Shown: positions 25,016 to 32,315 of the stretch, in pieces
Position numbering within the stretch: the first letter of the stretch is position 1
Layout: each line of letters begins with the position of its first letter
Origin: an uncultured Oscillibacter sp.
GTDB lineage: Bacteria; Bacillota; Clostridia; Oscillospirales; Oscillospiraceae
Direction of reading: 5' to 3'
Assembly (NCBI GenBank): GCA_900544615.1
Contig: UQVS01000008.1
Span: 38,687 to 102,686 of the forward strand
DNA length: 64,000 nucleotides
Notes under the pieces: generated by a model
The model's input: only the letters and a program-made list of their open reading frames with translations
Told to the model about the DNA's origin: nothing
The model's database searches: none
Program-made: the position numbers and the translations under genes

Positions 25016-25046
25016 AGCGGCGGGAGACGCAGGGTCTCCCGCCGCT
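25016..25046 (-). terminator. Intercistronic hairpin between livJ and livH
   Basis: A perfect 13-bp stem (AGCGGCGGGAGAC / GTCTCCCGCCGCT, 5-base loop), followed on the transcribed strand by GCTGTTTTCT. It probably terminates part of the transcripts and protects livJ mRNA, giving more binding protein than membrane subunits. Confidence 0.7.
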
Positions 25047-25069
25047 TCGCTGCGGAATGGCTGCTGCGA

Positions 25070-26296
25070 TCAGCTGAGGCTCAGCGCCTTGACTGTGATC
25101 TTGCTGACGGCGGAATCGCCGTCCTTGTAGGAATAGCCCATCAGAACGCCGTTCTTGATGGGGGTGCCTGTCTCATCGAAGGAGAAAGTGCCGCAGGTGC
25201 TGTCGTAAGCGGCGCTGGTATCCGCCAGAGCCGCCTGCACGCTGGCGGCGTCCGAAGCGCCGCAGGCCTCCATGGCGGCTTTGTAGACGTACACGGCGTC
25301 GTAGGCCAGTGCGTCAAAGTTGTTGGGGGTCTCGCCGTACTTGGCTTCATAGCTTTCAATAAAGTTCTTGGAAACGTCGCTGGTCGCCAGCTCGGTGGAA
25401 TAGTGGTTCACGAAATACACATCGTTGTAGACCGACAGATCCGCGCCGTCAGGAATGGTGGTCTCCGTGCTGTCCACGCCGTCGCCGCCCAGCAGGACGC
25501 CGGTGAAGCCTGCGCTGCGGGCCTGCGGCACCAGATAGGGACCCATGACATCGTAGTAGAAGGGCGTAAACACCAGCTCTGCACCGGCAGCCACCATCTT
25601 GTTGAACTGGTTGGTGTAGTCCACCTCGGTCATGGTCGCCACGGATTCCTCAGCGACTACATCCAGACCTCTGTCGGCACAGGCGGCAATGAATGCGTCC
25701 CGCAGGCCGACGGAGTAGGTATCGGCGGAGCAATAGACCACGCCCACCTTGGTGTAGCCCTCGTCCAGCGCATACTGGGCAGCCAGCTCGCCCTGGAAGG
25801 AATCCCGGAAGCAGGTACGGAACACATAGTCCATGGCGGTGGTCAGGGAATCCGCCGTGCCGGAGGGGGTGATCATCACCACGCCCTCGGAGTTTGCAAT
25901 GGAGGTGATGGCAGAAGTGCAGCCGGAGGTGGCGGAACCGACAACCAGCTGGATGCCGTCCGAGATCAGCGCGTTCATGGCGTTGACGCATTCGGTGGCG
26001 TCTCCCTGATCGTCCTTGGTCTCCACGGCCAGCTGGTGTGCGCCGTCGCTGAGGGTCACGCCGCCGGCGGCGTTGATCTCCTCAATGGCCAGCTTCACGC
26101 CGTTTTCAATGTGGGTGCCGTAAACAGCCACGCTGCCGGTGAGGGGGCCGATCATGCCCAGCGTAATGGTGCCGTCGCCGGAGGGGGCGCTGCTGTCAGC
26201 ATCGCCTGCGCCGCTTTCGGACTGGCCGCCGCAGGCAGTCAGGCTGAGGGCCAGACAGCCCGCCAGCATCAGGGATAACATATTCTTCTTTTTCAT
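25070..26296 (-). CDS. livJ: Branched-chain amino acid ABC transporter substrate-binding lipoprotein
   Basis: 408 residues. Lipoprotein signal MKKKNMLSLMLAGCLALSLT with lipobox LTAC-G (Cys about 22), a Ser/Gly/Asp linker, then the periplasmic-binding type I fold: ITLGMIGPLTGSVAVYGTHI, KLAIEEINAAGGV, VETKDDQGDATECVNAMNAL, VVGSATSGCTSAI. It delivers Leu/Ile/Val or related amino acids to LivHMGF. First gene of the operon. Confidence 0.93.
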   Translation of the reverse strand: MKKKNMLSLMLAGCLALSLTACGGQSESGAGDADSSAPSGDGTITLGMIGPLTGSVAVYGTHIENGVKLAIEEINAAGGVTLSDGAHQLAVETKDDQGDATECVNAMNALISDGIQLVVGSATSGCTSAITSIANSEGVVMITPSGTADSLTTAMDYVFRTCFRDSFQGELAAQYALDEGYTKVGVVYCSADTYSVGLRDAFIAACADRGLDVVAEESVATMTEVDYTNQFNKMVAAGAELVFTPFYYDVMGPYLVPQARSAGFTGVLLGGDGVDSTETTIPDGADLSVYNDVYFVNHYSTELATSDVSKNFIESYEAKYGETPNNFDALAYDAVYVYKAAMEACGASDAASVQAALADTSAAYDSTCGTFSFDETGTPIKNGVLMGYSYKDGDSAVSKITVKALSLS

Positions 26297-26323
26297 CGGA
26301 ATTCCTCCTTCTGGTCTGAAAAT

Positions 26324-26370
26324 AACACAAAGGCATGTGTCCGGAACTTCCGGTCACACGCCTTTGTGTT
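26324..26370 (-). promoter_or_regulatory. Large 5'-end hairpin in the liv operon leader
   Basis: Two 23-base arms (26324-26346 and 26348-26370) are inverted copies with two mismatches. The predicted start site lies right at the upstream edge, so the mRNA begins with this hairpin, followed by ATTTTCAG and then the AGGAGG of livJ. It could be an mRNA stabiliser or an attenuator. Confidence 0.7.
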
Positions 26371-26376
26371 GCGTCT

Positions 26377-26405
26377 ATCATAAGAGCAATTTTACTTTTT
26401 GTCAA
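26377..26405 (-). promoter_or_regulatory. Strong promoter of the liv-led operon
   Basis: Minus-strand TTGACA (26400-26405) and TATGAT (26377-26382), 17-base spacer. Confidence 0.85.
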
Positions 26406-26562
26406 CTCCCATAACCTTACAAAATGCCCATGGAAATCACTTCCATATTTAGCACATGAAACAATTTTCCGTCAAAAAGTTTGGTTTTTCCGGGATTTTC
26501 ACGCCATAGGCGGCACTATTTATCTCAAAAAGTCCGTTTAGCAAGCAGAAAACAGGCAGTTC

Positions 26563-26599
26563 TACAATATTTCCCCGTTTAAAGCAGAAAAATATTGTA
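26563..26599. repeat. 10-bp inverted repeat upstream of the liv promoter
   Basis: TACAATATTT (26563-26572) and AAATATTGTA (26590-26599) lie about 160 bases upstream of the liv promoter. It may be a regulator site. The rest of 26406-26694 is AT-rich and shows no gene. Confidence 0.4.
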
Positions 26600-26694
26600 C
26601 ATTTTACGCAAAGGAACGGCCGATTGAAAAGCGTTCCCTCACGGATCCTGCGCCGAAAAATCAGAACCGTGCCGCGGAAGCGTCCGCCAGCAGC

Positions 26695-26731
26695 GGAAAA
26701 AAATTCCGGCAGACGCAAAAGCGTCTGCCGG
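26695..26731 (-). terminator. Terminator of the CdaR-like regulator gene
   Basis: CCGGCAGACGC / GCGTCTGCCGG stem with an AAAA (TTTT on the transcript strand) loop, followed by AATTTTTTTCC. Confidence 0.9.
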
Positions 26732-26765
26732 GATCGCCCCATTACAGGGGTTCATTTTTCGGTTT

Positions 26766-27857
26766 TCAGGAGTCGATGCCCCGGCTGGTGAGGTACTTCT
26801 TTACCATCAGCGCCACCTTGAAGGTAATGGCGTCGTCAAATTCCCGGAGATCCAGCCCGGTGAGCTTCTTGATCTTCTCCAGACGGTATACCAGCGTATT
26901 GCGGTGGACGAACAGCTTGCGGGCCGTTTCGGACACATTCAGATTGTTTTCAAAGAACTTGTGGATAGTGAACAGTGTCTCCTTATCCAGCGCGTCAATG
27001 GGGTTCTTCTTAAAGACTTCCTGTAAGAACATCTCGCACAGGGTCGTGGGCAGCTGATAGATCAGGCGGCCGATCCCCAGATTTTCATAATTGATGATGT
27101 ACTTCTCCGTGTCAAAGACCTTGCCCACCTCAATGGCGATCTGCGCTTCCTTATAGCTCTTGGCCAGATCCCGCAGGTGCGTGGCAACCGTACCCATACC
27201 CACTACCACAGTACTTTCGCCGTTGACCCGGAGGGCCTCCTCGATCTGAGCGGCGATCTTATTCAGTTCCTTGGCGCCGGCACCATCCGGCAGCTGGCGG
27301 ATCAGCACCACATCGCCCTCGCCCACGCTGAGAACAAAATCGTTCTGCCGGTCGGGGAACATGGCCTGAATCGTCTCCGTGGGAACGGATTCGCCCTTCT
27401 GGAGCGCCCGGACGGTAAACACGCCCCGGCTGACATCCGTAGCCACCCGCAGTTCCTTGGCCCGCATATAGATGTCGCCCAGCATGATGTTGTCGGAGAT
27501 GATGTCCTTGACAAAGGAGCCGCGGTCGTGTTTCTCCTCATAATAGCTCTTGGCCGCGTTCAGCGCCACCGTTGCCATGGAGCAGATGGTCTTGCTGATC
27601 TCATTGTCCCCAAAAGCAAAGGCTGCGTAATCAAACTGATTGCCCCAGCCGCTGAGCGCCTTGAAGGTCTTGCCGTCAAAGCAGACCATGCTGCCTGCCG
27701 CACCGTTGACGGCAGCCACATACTCGCTCCAACGCTGACCGATCATGGAAAGCTCGCTGCAGGCAATGACCACGCCCTCGCCGTCAATGACGCCGACAGT
27801 GCGATCCGTGTTTTCCTTTAATTGCAGTACGATGTTCTGAAAGATTCTCCCGGACAT
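26766..27857 (-). CDS. CdaR/PucR-family transcriptional regulator
   Basis: 363 residues. The C-terminal PucR-type HTH reads FFENNLNVSETARKLFVHRN followed by TLVYRLEKIKKLTGLDLREF. A central GGDEF-like CdaR domain (STVVVGMGTVATHLRDLAKS) and an N-terminal diacid-recognition-like part (VGVIDGEGVVIACSELSMIG) precede it. Members respond to small acids or amino acids and often act on neighbouring uptake genes. It lies immediately upstream of the liv operon on the same strand, separated by its own terminator, so control of liv is plausible but unproven. Confidence 0.85.
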   Translation of the reverse strand: MSGRIFQNIVLQLKENTDRTVGVIDGEGVVIACSELSMIGQRWSEYVAAVNGAAGSMVCFDGKTFKALSGWGNQFDYAAFAFGDNEISKTICSMATVALNAAKSYYEEKHDRGSFVKDIISDNIMLGDIYMRAKELRVATDVSRGVFTVRALQKGESVPTETIQAMFPDRQNDFVLSVGEGDVVLIRQLPDGAGAKELNKIAAQIEEALRVNGESTVVVGMGTVATHLRDLAKSYKEAQIAIEVGKVFDTEKYIINYENLGIGRLIYQLPTTLCEMFLQEVFKKNPIDALDKETLFTIHKFFENNLNVSETARKLFVHRNTLVYRLEKIKKLTGLDLREFDDAITFKVALMVKKYLTSRGIDS

Positions 27858-27935
27858 GACTGTTCCTCCTCAACCACTCAAAATCACGTGGAAACGACCC
27901 TCGCAATCAGCTTTGTGCAATGTGTCAATACCGTT

Positions 27936-27964
27936 ATTATAGCGGCTCTTTCAGGGAAATGCAA
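27936..27964 (-). promoter_or_regulatory. Promoter of the CdaR-like regulator gene
   Basis: Minus-strand TTGCAT (27959-27964) and TATAAT (27936-27941), 17-base spacer. Confidence 0.75.
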
Positions 27965-27996
27965 GTTGTTTTTTCTTTTTTCAACAAAAAAACGCT

Positions 27997-28755
27997 TTAT
28001 TTTTTGTTGAAGTTTCGATTTTTTTCTGCTTCTCCAACAGCTATTTCCAGACCGCGCACTTCATCCTCTGTTAAAAAGCGCCAGCTTCCCCGTGGAAGCG
28101 CCGAATCCAATGTCAAATTGCCCATGCGGACCCGTTCCAGATAGAGAACCGGCTTCCCAAGGTACGCCATCATCCGCTTGATCTGGTGGAACTTTCCCTC
28201 CCGGATGGTGATGTGGGCCTCCCTGCCGCCGGTGTTCGGCAGGATTGCCAGCTCTGCGGGCTGGCAGTCCAGCCCGTCGTCCAGATGCAGCCCCGCTTTC
28301 ACCGCCGCGCAGTCCGCCGCGGTCAGGCGCCCCTCCACACGGACGCCATACTCCTTATCCACGTGCTTTTTCGGGGACAGCAGGTCATGGGCCAGATCTC
28401 CCTGATTGGTCAGCAGAAGCAGCCCCTCCGTATCCTTGTCCAGCCGCCCCACCGGGAAGAGATGCTGCCGCTGAAGCTCCTGCGGCAGCAGATCCAGCAC
28501 CGTAGCGCCGCGGCCATCCTCCGTAGCAGAGAGATATCCTGCGGGCTTGTTCAGCATCACCCATGTATACTGCCGCCACGGCAGCGCTTCCCCGTTGACG
28601 GTGATCTCGGCCGTCTCCGGATCGGTCTTTTCCTCTGCGGAGCGGGCCGCCGCGCCGTTCACCGTTACCCGTCCCTGCCGCACAAGCTCCTTGACCTCCC
28701 GCCGGGACCACCGCCCGGTGGAGGCAATGATTTTATCCAGACGCTGGGCTGCCAT
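27997..28755 (-). CDS. rRNA pseudouridine synthase, RsuA/RluB family
   Basis: 252 residues. N-terminal S4 RNA-binding domain (AAQRLDKIIASTGRWSRREV), then the catalytic domain with the aspartate in VGRLDKDTEGLLLLTNQGDL near 103 and KEYGVRVEGRLT, IREGKFHQIKRMMAYLGKPV. Members modify one uridine in 16S or 23S rRNA; RsuA and RluB cannot be separated safely here. An A/T-rich hairpin (27982-28009) overlaps the stop codon and may help end transcription. Confidence 0.9.
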   Translation of the reverse strand: MAAQRLDKIIASTGRWSRREVKELVRQGRVTVNGAAARSAEEKTDPETAEITVNGEALPWRQYTWVMLNKPAGYLSATEDGRGATVLDLLPQELQRQHLFPVGRLDKDTEGLLLLTNQGDLAHDLLSPKKHVDKEYGVRVEGRLTAADCAAVKAGLHLDDGLDCQPAELAILPNTGGREAHITIREGKFHQIKRMMAYLGKPVLYLERVRMGNLTLDSALPRGSWRFLTEDEVRGLEIAVGEAEKNRNFNKK

Positions 28756-28847
28756 AGCCGTTCCTCCCCTGTTTTCTTTTGGATTTGTAAGCCGATTTTA
28801 TCATACTCCGCAGGCAAATGGAATAGAAACAAGCAGGAGGGATGACT

Positions 28848-29330
28848 ATGATGATCCAGACGGTTCGACTGACACGAAAAAAAGCGGCGCTGGCCGTGAT
28901 TGCAGCCGGTACGGTTCTGGCTGCGCTGATCCTGATTCTGGGCCGCGGCGGCAGCGGAGAGGAACCGTCCCGCCCCCAGCTGACCGGCAACGCGGAGCGG
29001 GTGGCCTATTTGCAGGAAATGGGCTGGCAGGTGGAGGAGGAGCCTGTCACCACCCTGCAATTCCTGCTGCCGCCCCAGCTGAAGGGGGACTATGTAGCCT
29101 ACAACGCGCTGCAAAAAAGTCAGGGTTTCGATCTGGAGCCGTGCTGCGGCAAGCAGGTGACCCGGTATACCTATACCGTCACCAACTACCCGCAGCGGCC
29201 TGACGGGGTGCAGCTGAACCTGTACGTCTGCGAGGATCTGCCGGTAGCCGGGGATGTGGTCTGCACCGGGGCCGACGGGTTCCAGAATACGCTGGTATTC
29301 CCCGGTGAGGCAGGGGAATCGTTCCGCTGA
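28848..29330 (+). CDS. DUF4830-like secreted or membrane-anchored protein
   Basis: About 160 residues. A single N-terminal hydrophobic segment (AALAVIAAGTVLAALILILG) follows a basic start, so it is anchored or exported. The outer part, AERVAYLQEMGWQVEEEPVT and VAYNALQKSQGFDLEPCCGK, then KQVTRYTYTVTNYPQ, resembles the DUF4830 family of Oscillospiraceae. The ATG at 28848 is preferred because AGGAGG is 7 bases away; the ATG at 28842 is too close. Function unknown. Confidence 0.7.
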   Translation: MMIQTVRLTRKKAALAVIAAGTVLAALILILGRGGSGEEPSRPQLTGNAERVAYLQEMGWQVEEEPVTTLQFLLPPQLKGDYVAYNALQKSQGFDLEPCCGKQVTRYTYTVTNYPQRPDGVQLNLYVCEDLPVAGDVVCTGADGFQNTLVFPGEAGESFR

Positions 29331-29335
29331 AAATA

Positions 29336-29368
29336 CTCAGGCAGCCCATATCACATGGGCTGCCTGAG
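29336..29368. terminator. Hairpin downstream of the DUF4830-like gene
   Basis: A 14-bp perfect stem CTCAGGCAGCCCAT / ATGGGCTGCCTGAG, 5-base loop, no T-run; starts 6 bases after the stop. Confidence 0.6.
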
Positions 29369-29400
29369 GCTGGCCATCAACTCGAAAATGCTGTGCGGCG

Positions 29401-29450
29401 GCGGAAAAACTTACGGCAGCGTGTCGAAAGGCTTTTTCAACACGCTGCCG
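29401..29450 (-). terminator. Terminator of the yjbQ-like gene
   Basis: CGGCAGCGTGT / ACACGCTGCCG 11-bp stem with TAAGTTTTTCC after it on the minus strand. Confidence 0.75.
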
Positions 29451-29456
29451 CTTCCA

Positions 29457-29909
29457 TTATTCGCCCATCACCTGAAACACGATGTCCCGCACCCGGTCAC
29501 GGGTGTCGCACTCCACCAGCGTCAGATTCTGCCACGGGCCAAGGGTCAGGCGTCCCTGCACAAACGGCACCGTAATGAACGGTGACAGCAACAGCGCCTT
29601 GATGTGGGATGAGCCGTTGTCATCGTGCCATGTATCATGGTGCCGGTAAGGGATCACCCGCCCCTTTTCGTCCTGATAGGGAGAGAACACATCCAGCGCC
29701 GCCTTGAGATCATGTCCCACCAGTCCCGGCTCATATTCCAGCGTGGTCAGCGCCGCCACGCCGCCGGTGGTAAAGCCGGTAATGGTTCCGGCGGAGATCC
29801 CCTTTTCCCGGCAGGCGGCTTCCACCGCGTGCCGGAAGTCCTCCGTCACGTCGATCATCCCCATATGCGCCTTGGTGTGATAGGTTTTGGTTTCCGTGTA
29901 AACTGCCAT
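29457..29909 (-). CDS. yjbQ: YjbQ family protein (UPF0047, reported thiamine-phosphate synthase side activity)
   Basis: 150 residues covering the whole family domain: GTITGFTTGGVAALTTLEYE, KGRVIPYRHHDTWHDDNGSS with clustered histidines, HIKALLLSPFITVPFVQGRL and LGPWQNLTLVECDTRDR. YjbQ proteins form trimers with metal-binding histidines; the true role is uncertain. Single gene with its own terminator. Confidence 0.9.
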   Translation of the reverse strand: MAVYTETKTYHTKAHMGMIDVTEDFRHAVEAACREKGISAGTITGFTTGGVAALTTLEYEPGLVGHDLKAALDVFSPYQDEKGRVIPYRHHDTWHDDNGSSHIKALLLSPFITVPFVQGRLTLGPWQNLTLVECDTRDRVRDIVFQVMGE

Positions 29910-29993
29910 ACCGGTGCTCCTCTCTTGTTCCGATTCTTATTTTGTGCTATCCTGTCAGATGCGGAATCGCATTTTCAGGCAGGAGGTTTTCCC

Positions 29994-30311
29994 ATGAGCG
30001 GTTATATTTTCGGTGCTTTTTACGATATCACCCGGCGAATCCCCGCCGGAAAGGTGGCCACCTACGGTCAGATCGCCCGTCTGGCGGGGATGCCCCGCTG
30101 TGCAAGGATCGTTGGCTGCGCCATGGCCGCCTGTCAGGATCCGTCGGTTCCCTGCCACCGGGTGGTAGACCGCTTCGGCGGTACCAAACGCTGCTTCGAC
30201 GTCTACGCCCCCGGCACCCAGCGCGCCCTGCTGGAAGCAGAGGGCGTTCCCTTCACCCCGGACGGCCGGGTGGATCTCACCGCCTGCCTGTGGGACGGCA
30301 AATTGTATTGA
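29994..30311 (+). CDS. Single-domain MGMT-type DNA alkyltransferase
   Basis: 105 residues, only the C-terminal half of a typical Ogt/MGMT. FGAFYDITRRIPAGKVATYG and ARLAGMPRCARIVGCAMAAC form the HTH and the arginine finger region, and VPCHRVV holds the reactive cysteine (residue 54). Alkyltransferase-like (ATL) proteins are similarly short but have Trp there; here the Cys is kept, so methyl transfer is possible. The ATG follows AGGAGG by 8 bases. Diverges from yjbQ. Confidence 0.85.
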   Translation: MSGYIFGAFYDITRRIPAGKVATYGQIARLAGMPRCARIVGCAMAACQDPSVPCHRVVDRFGGTKRCFDVYAPGTQRALLEAEGVPFTPDGRVDLTACLWDGKLY

Positions 30312-30382
30312 TTGTTCCCTTTTACATACAAACGCCGGCAGATGCCGGCGTTTGTCCGCTTTATCGCAATATTACAGCGAAT

Positions 30383-30679
30383 TCAGTTTTCCCCGTCCGG
30401 CAGCGGGCAGTCCACCGCCGCCCGGTCTGTCCGGATGGACTTGCACAGGGCGGATACCGCCTGATGCCGGGGATCCGCCTTGTAGCGTTCCAGCGCCGCC
30501 TGATCCGCAAATTCTGAGATCAGAACCGCGTCATAGTCGCTGCGCTCCGTGCCGCGAAGCACCTCGCAGCGCTTCAGCTCCGGTATTTCGCCGTACAGGC
30601 CCTGCAGGCCGGTGAGAAACAGCTCCCGTTCCGTTTCCGTTCCCGGACGGAACTTCCACATGACAATATGCCGCAGCAT
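30383..30679 (-). CDS. Dabb (stress-responsive alpha/beta barrel) domain protein
   Basis: 98 residues: MLRHIVMWKFRPGTETEREL, then IPELKRCEVLRGTERSDYDA and VLISEFADQAALERYKADPR followed by HQAV. This is the complete Dabb ferredoxin-like fold, with the conserved HIVMWKF strand. Members are dimers found in stress and in polyketide cyclisation; function here unknown. It starts immediately after the aminotransferase stop and so shares its T-box-controlled transcript. Confidence 0.85.
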   Translation of the reverse strand: MLRHIVMWKFRPGTETERELFLTGLQGLYGEIPELKRCEVLRGTERSDYDAVLISEFADQAALERYKADPRHQAVSALCKSIRTDRAAVDCPLPDGEN

Positions 30680-30680
30680 C

Positions 30681-31883
30681 TCACACGCCCCGCTTGGCGT
30701 TGTATGCGGCCACGCCCTTGCCCACCAGCTGGATAGCACGGCGCAGATAGTCGCAGTTCTTCACATAGGCAATGCGGATCTCGCTGCGGCCCTTGGCAGG
30801 ATCGGCATAGAAGCCGCTGCCGGGAGCGTACATCACCGTGTCGCCGTTGTCCTCAAACTCTTCCAGCAGGAAGTACTGAAGCTTTTCCGCGTCATCCACC
30901 GGCAGGGTGGCCATGATATAGAACGCGCCATCCGGCACGCTGAAGGTAACTCCGGGGATCTTGGCCAGCTCCTCCACCACGGCGTCCCGCCGCTTTTTGT
31001 ACTCCGTGCGGACGTTTTCAAAGTAGCTGGGTTCCACGGAACGGTACATGGCTGCCGCGCCCAGCTGATCGATGGTGGCAGGGCAGAGACGGCCCTGGCA
31101 CAGCTTCATGGCCTGTGCCATGAACTCCTTATTCCGGGAAATCATGGCGCCGATACGGGCGCCGCAGGCGGAGAACCGCTTGGAGATGGAATCCACAACG
31201 ATGAGGTTCTCCTTGGCGTCCTCAAAGGAAGCGAAGGTGGTCAGGCCCTGCCCCTCATAGAAGAACTCGCGGTACACCTCGTCCGCCACAAGGAACAGGT
31301 TGTGCTCCTTGACAACGTCCACAATGGTCTGCATCTCCTCATGGGTCAGCACCACACCGGTGGGGTTGCCGGGGTTGGTCACCATGATGCCGCGGGTATG
31401 CTCGTTGATCAGAGACTCAATGCGGGCCTTGTCCGCATAGCGGTAGCCCTCCTCCGGGGAGGTGGGAATGGGCCGGATGGAGCCGCCGGTCATGTAGGCG
31501 AAGGTATTGTAGTTGGCGTAGAAAGGCTCCGGCACCAGCAGCTCGTCGCCGTCGTCCAGAATGGTGGCCAGCACGAATTCCAGCGCTTCGCCGGCACCGG
31601 AGGTCACCAGAATGTCGCTCCGGTCCAGCTTGATGCCGATCTTTGCGTAATAGCCGCGGACGGCATCCAGATATTCCGGCAGGCCCGGCGTGGGGGCATA
31701 TTCCAGCACCGGCTTCTTGAAGTTCCGAACCGCTTCAAAGAACGCGTCCGGTGTTTTGATGTCCGGCTGGCCGATATTCAGATGATAAATGGTACGGCCC
31801 TTGGCCTCTGCCTCCGCCGCGCAGGGATTGAACTGGCGCACAGGGGACAGCTGGCATTTCTGAACCTTACTGGAAAATTTCAT
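30681..31883 (-). CDS. PLP-dependent aminotransferase (class I), T-box controlled
   Basis: 400 residues, fold-type I. IYHLNIGQPDIKTPDAFFEA and LEYAPTPGLPEYLDAVRGYY, MVTNPGNPTGVVLTHEEMQT, VADEVYREFFYEG and the PLP lysine in VVDSISKRFSACGARIGAMI near 243. These match aspartate/aromatic aminotransferases. The upstream T-box with a probable UUC specifier suggests its product is phenylalanine-linked, i.e. an aromatic aminotransferase, rather than aspartate. That is inference from regulation. AGGAGG precedes the ATG. Confidence 0.88.
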   Translation of the reverse strand: MKFSSKVQKCQLSPVRQFNPCAAEAEAKGRTIYHLNIGQPDIKTPDAFFEAVRNFKKPVLEYAPTPGLPEYLDAVRGYYAKIGIKLDRSDILVTSGAGEALEFVLATILDDGDELLVPEPFYANYNTFAYMTGGSIRPIPTSPEEGYRYADKARIESLINEHTRGIMVTNPGNPTGVVLTHEEMQTIVDVVKEHNLFLVADEVYREFFYEGQGLTTFASFEDAKENLIVVDSISKRFSACGARIGAMISRNKEFMAQAMKLCQGRLCPATIDQLGAAAMYRSVEPSYFENVRTEYKKRRDAVVEELAKIPGVTFSVPDGAFYIMATLPVDDAEKLQYFLLEEFEDNGDTVMYAPGSGFYADPAKGRSEIRIAYVKNCDYLRRAIQLVGKGVAAYNAKRGV

Positions 31884-32149
31884 GGGAATACTCCTCCTTC
31901 AAAGTAAAAAAAGAATCGCCCCTGACCACTGTCAGGGGCGAAATAGTATTTCACGGTACCACCCTGATCTATCCGGCACGCGCGATCCCGGATATCTCAT
32001 GTCATTCTGTAACGGAAATGAACCGTCCCGCTCCTCGCGGGCTGCTCCAAAGCGGCGCGCCGCCTCTCCTGAACCGAGGGCTTGCACTGTCCCCTCTCGC
32101 TGAGGGCCGGTGTGATACGGCTGACTTTGTCATAGCTTTTGTCGATTTG
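31884..32149 (-). promoter_or_regulatory. T-box riboswitch, probable tRNA-Phe specificity
   Basis: The minus strand carries the T-box core AGGGTGGTACCGTGAAA (31951-31967), then the terminator CGCCCCTGAC / GTCAGGGGCG with TTCTTTTTTT (31904-31940). Upstream, Stem I is visible: GCCCTC pairs with GAGaGGC, enclosing AGCGA on one side and GGTTCAG on the other, under a GAGGG/CCCTC stem. The specifier position in GGTTCAG reads UUC (31 complement at 32071-32073), a phenylalanine codon followed by a purine. The T-box bulge UGGU calls for A73 in the tRNA, which excludes Asp and Asn and allows Phe. Confidence 0.85.
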
Positions 32150-32155
32150 AAGTTA

Positions 32156-32183
32156 ATTATATCCGCTTTCCGGCATTTGTCAA
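32156..32183 (-). promoter_or_regulatory. Promoter of the T-box leader
   Basis: Minus-strand TTGACA (32178-32183) and TATAAT (32156-32161), 16-base spacer. Confidence 0.8.
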
Positions 32184-32284
32184 GCGGAAATGAAAGTTAA
32201 TTTTGTAACGCATTTCCCCGCTCATCAAGTTTTCAGAACGTTTTCAAGGGTTTCAGCCTCATGAAATACCCATTTTGACGCGTT

Positions 32285-32312
32285 GAACGGCGGCAGGAAT
32301 CTGCCGCCGTTC
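32285..32312 (-). terminator. Hairpin after ftsK
   Basis: GAACGGCGGCAG / CTGCCGCCGTTC 12-bp stem with a 4-base loop directly after the ftsK stop; no clear T-run on the transcript strand. Confidence 0.55.
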
Positions 32313-32315
32313 GTC

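Noticed and set aside
30549..31907. Rightward open frame of about 450 codons over the T-box aminotransferase
   Set aside because: Shadow of the aminotransferase on the opposite strand; no ribosome site and no domain.
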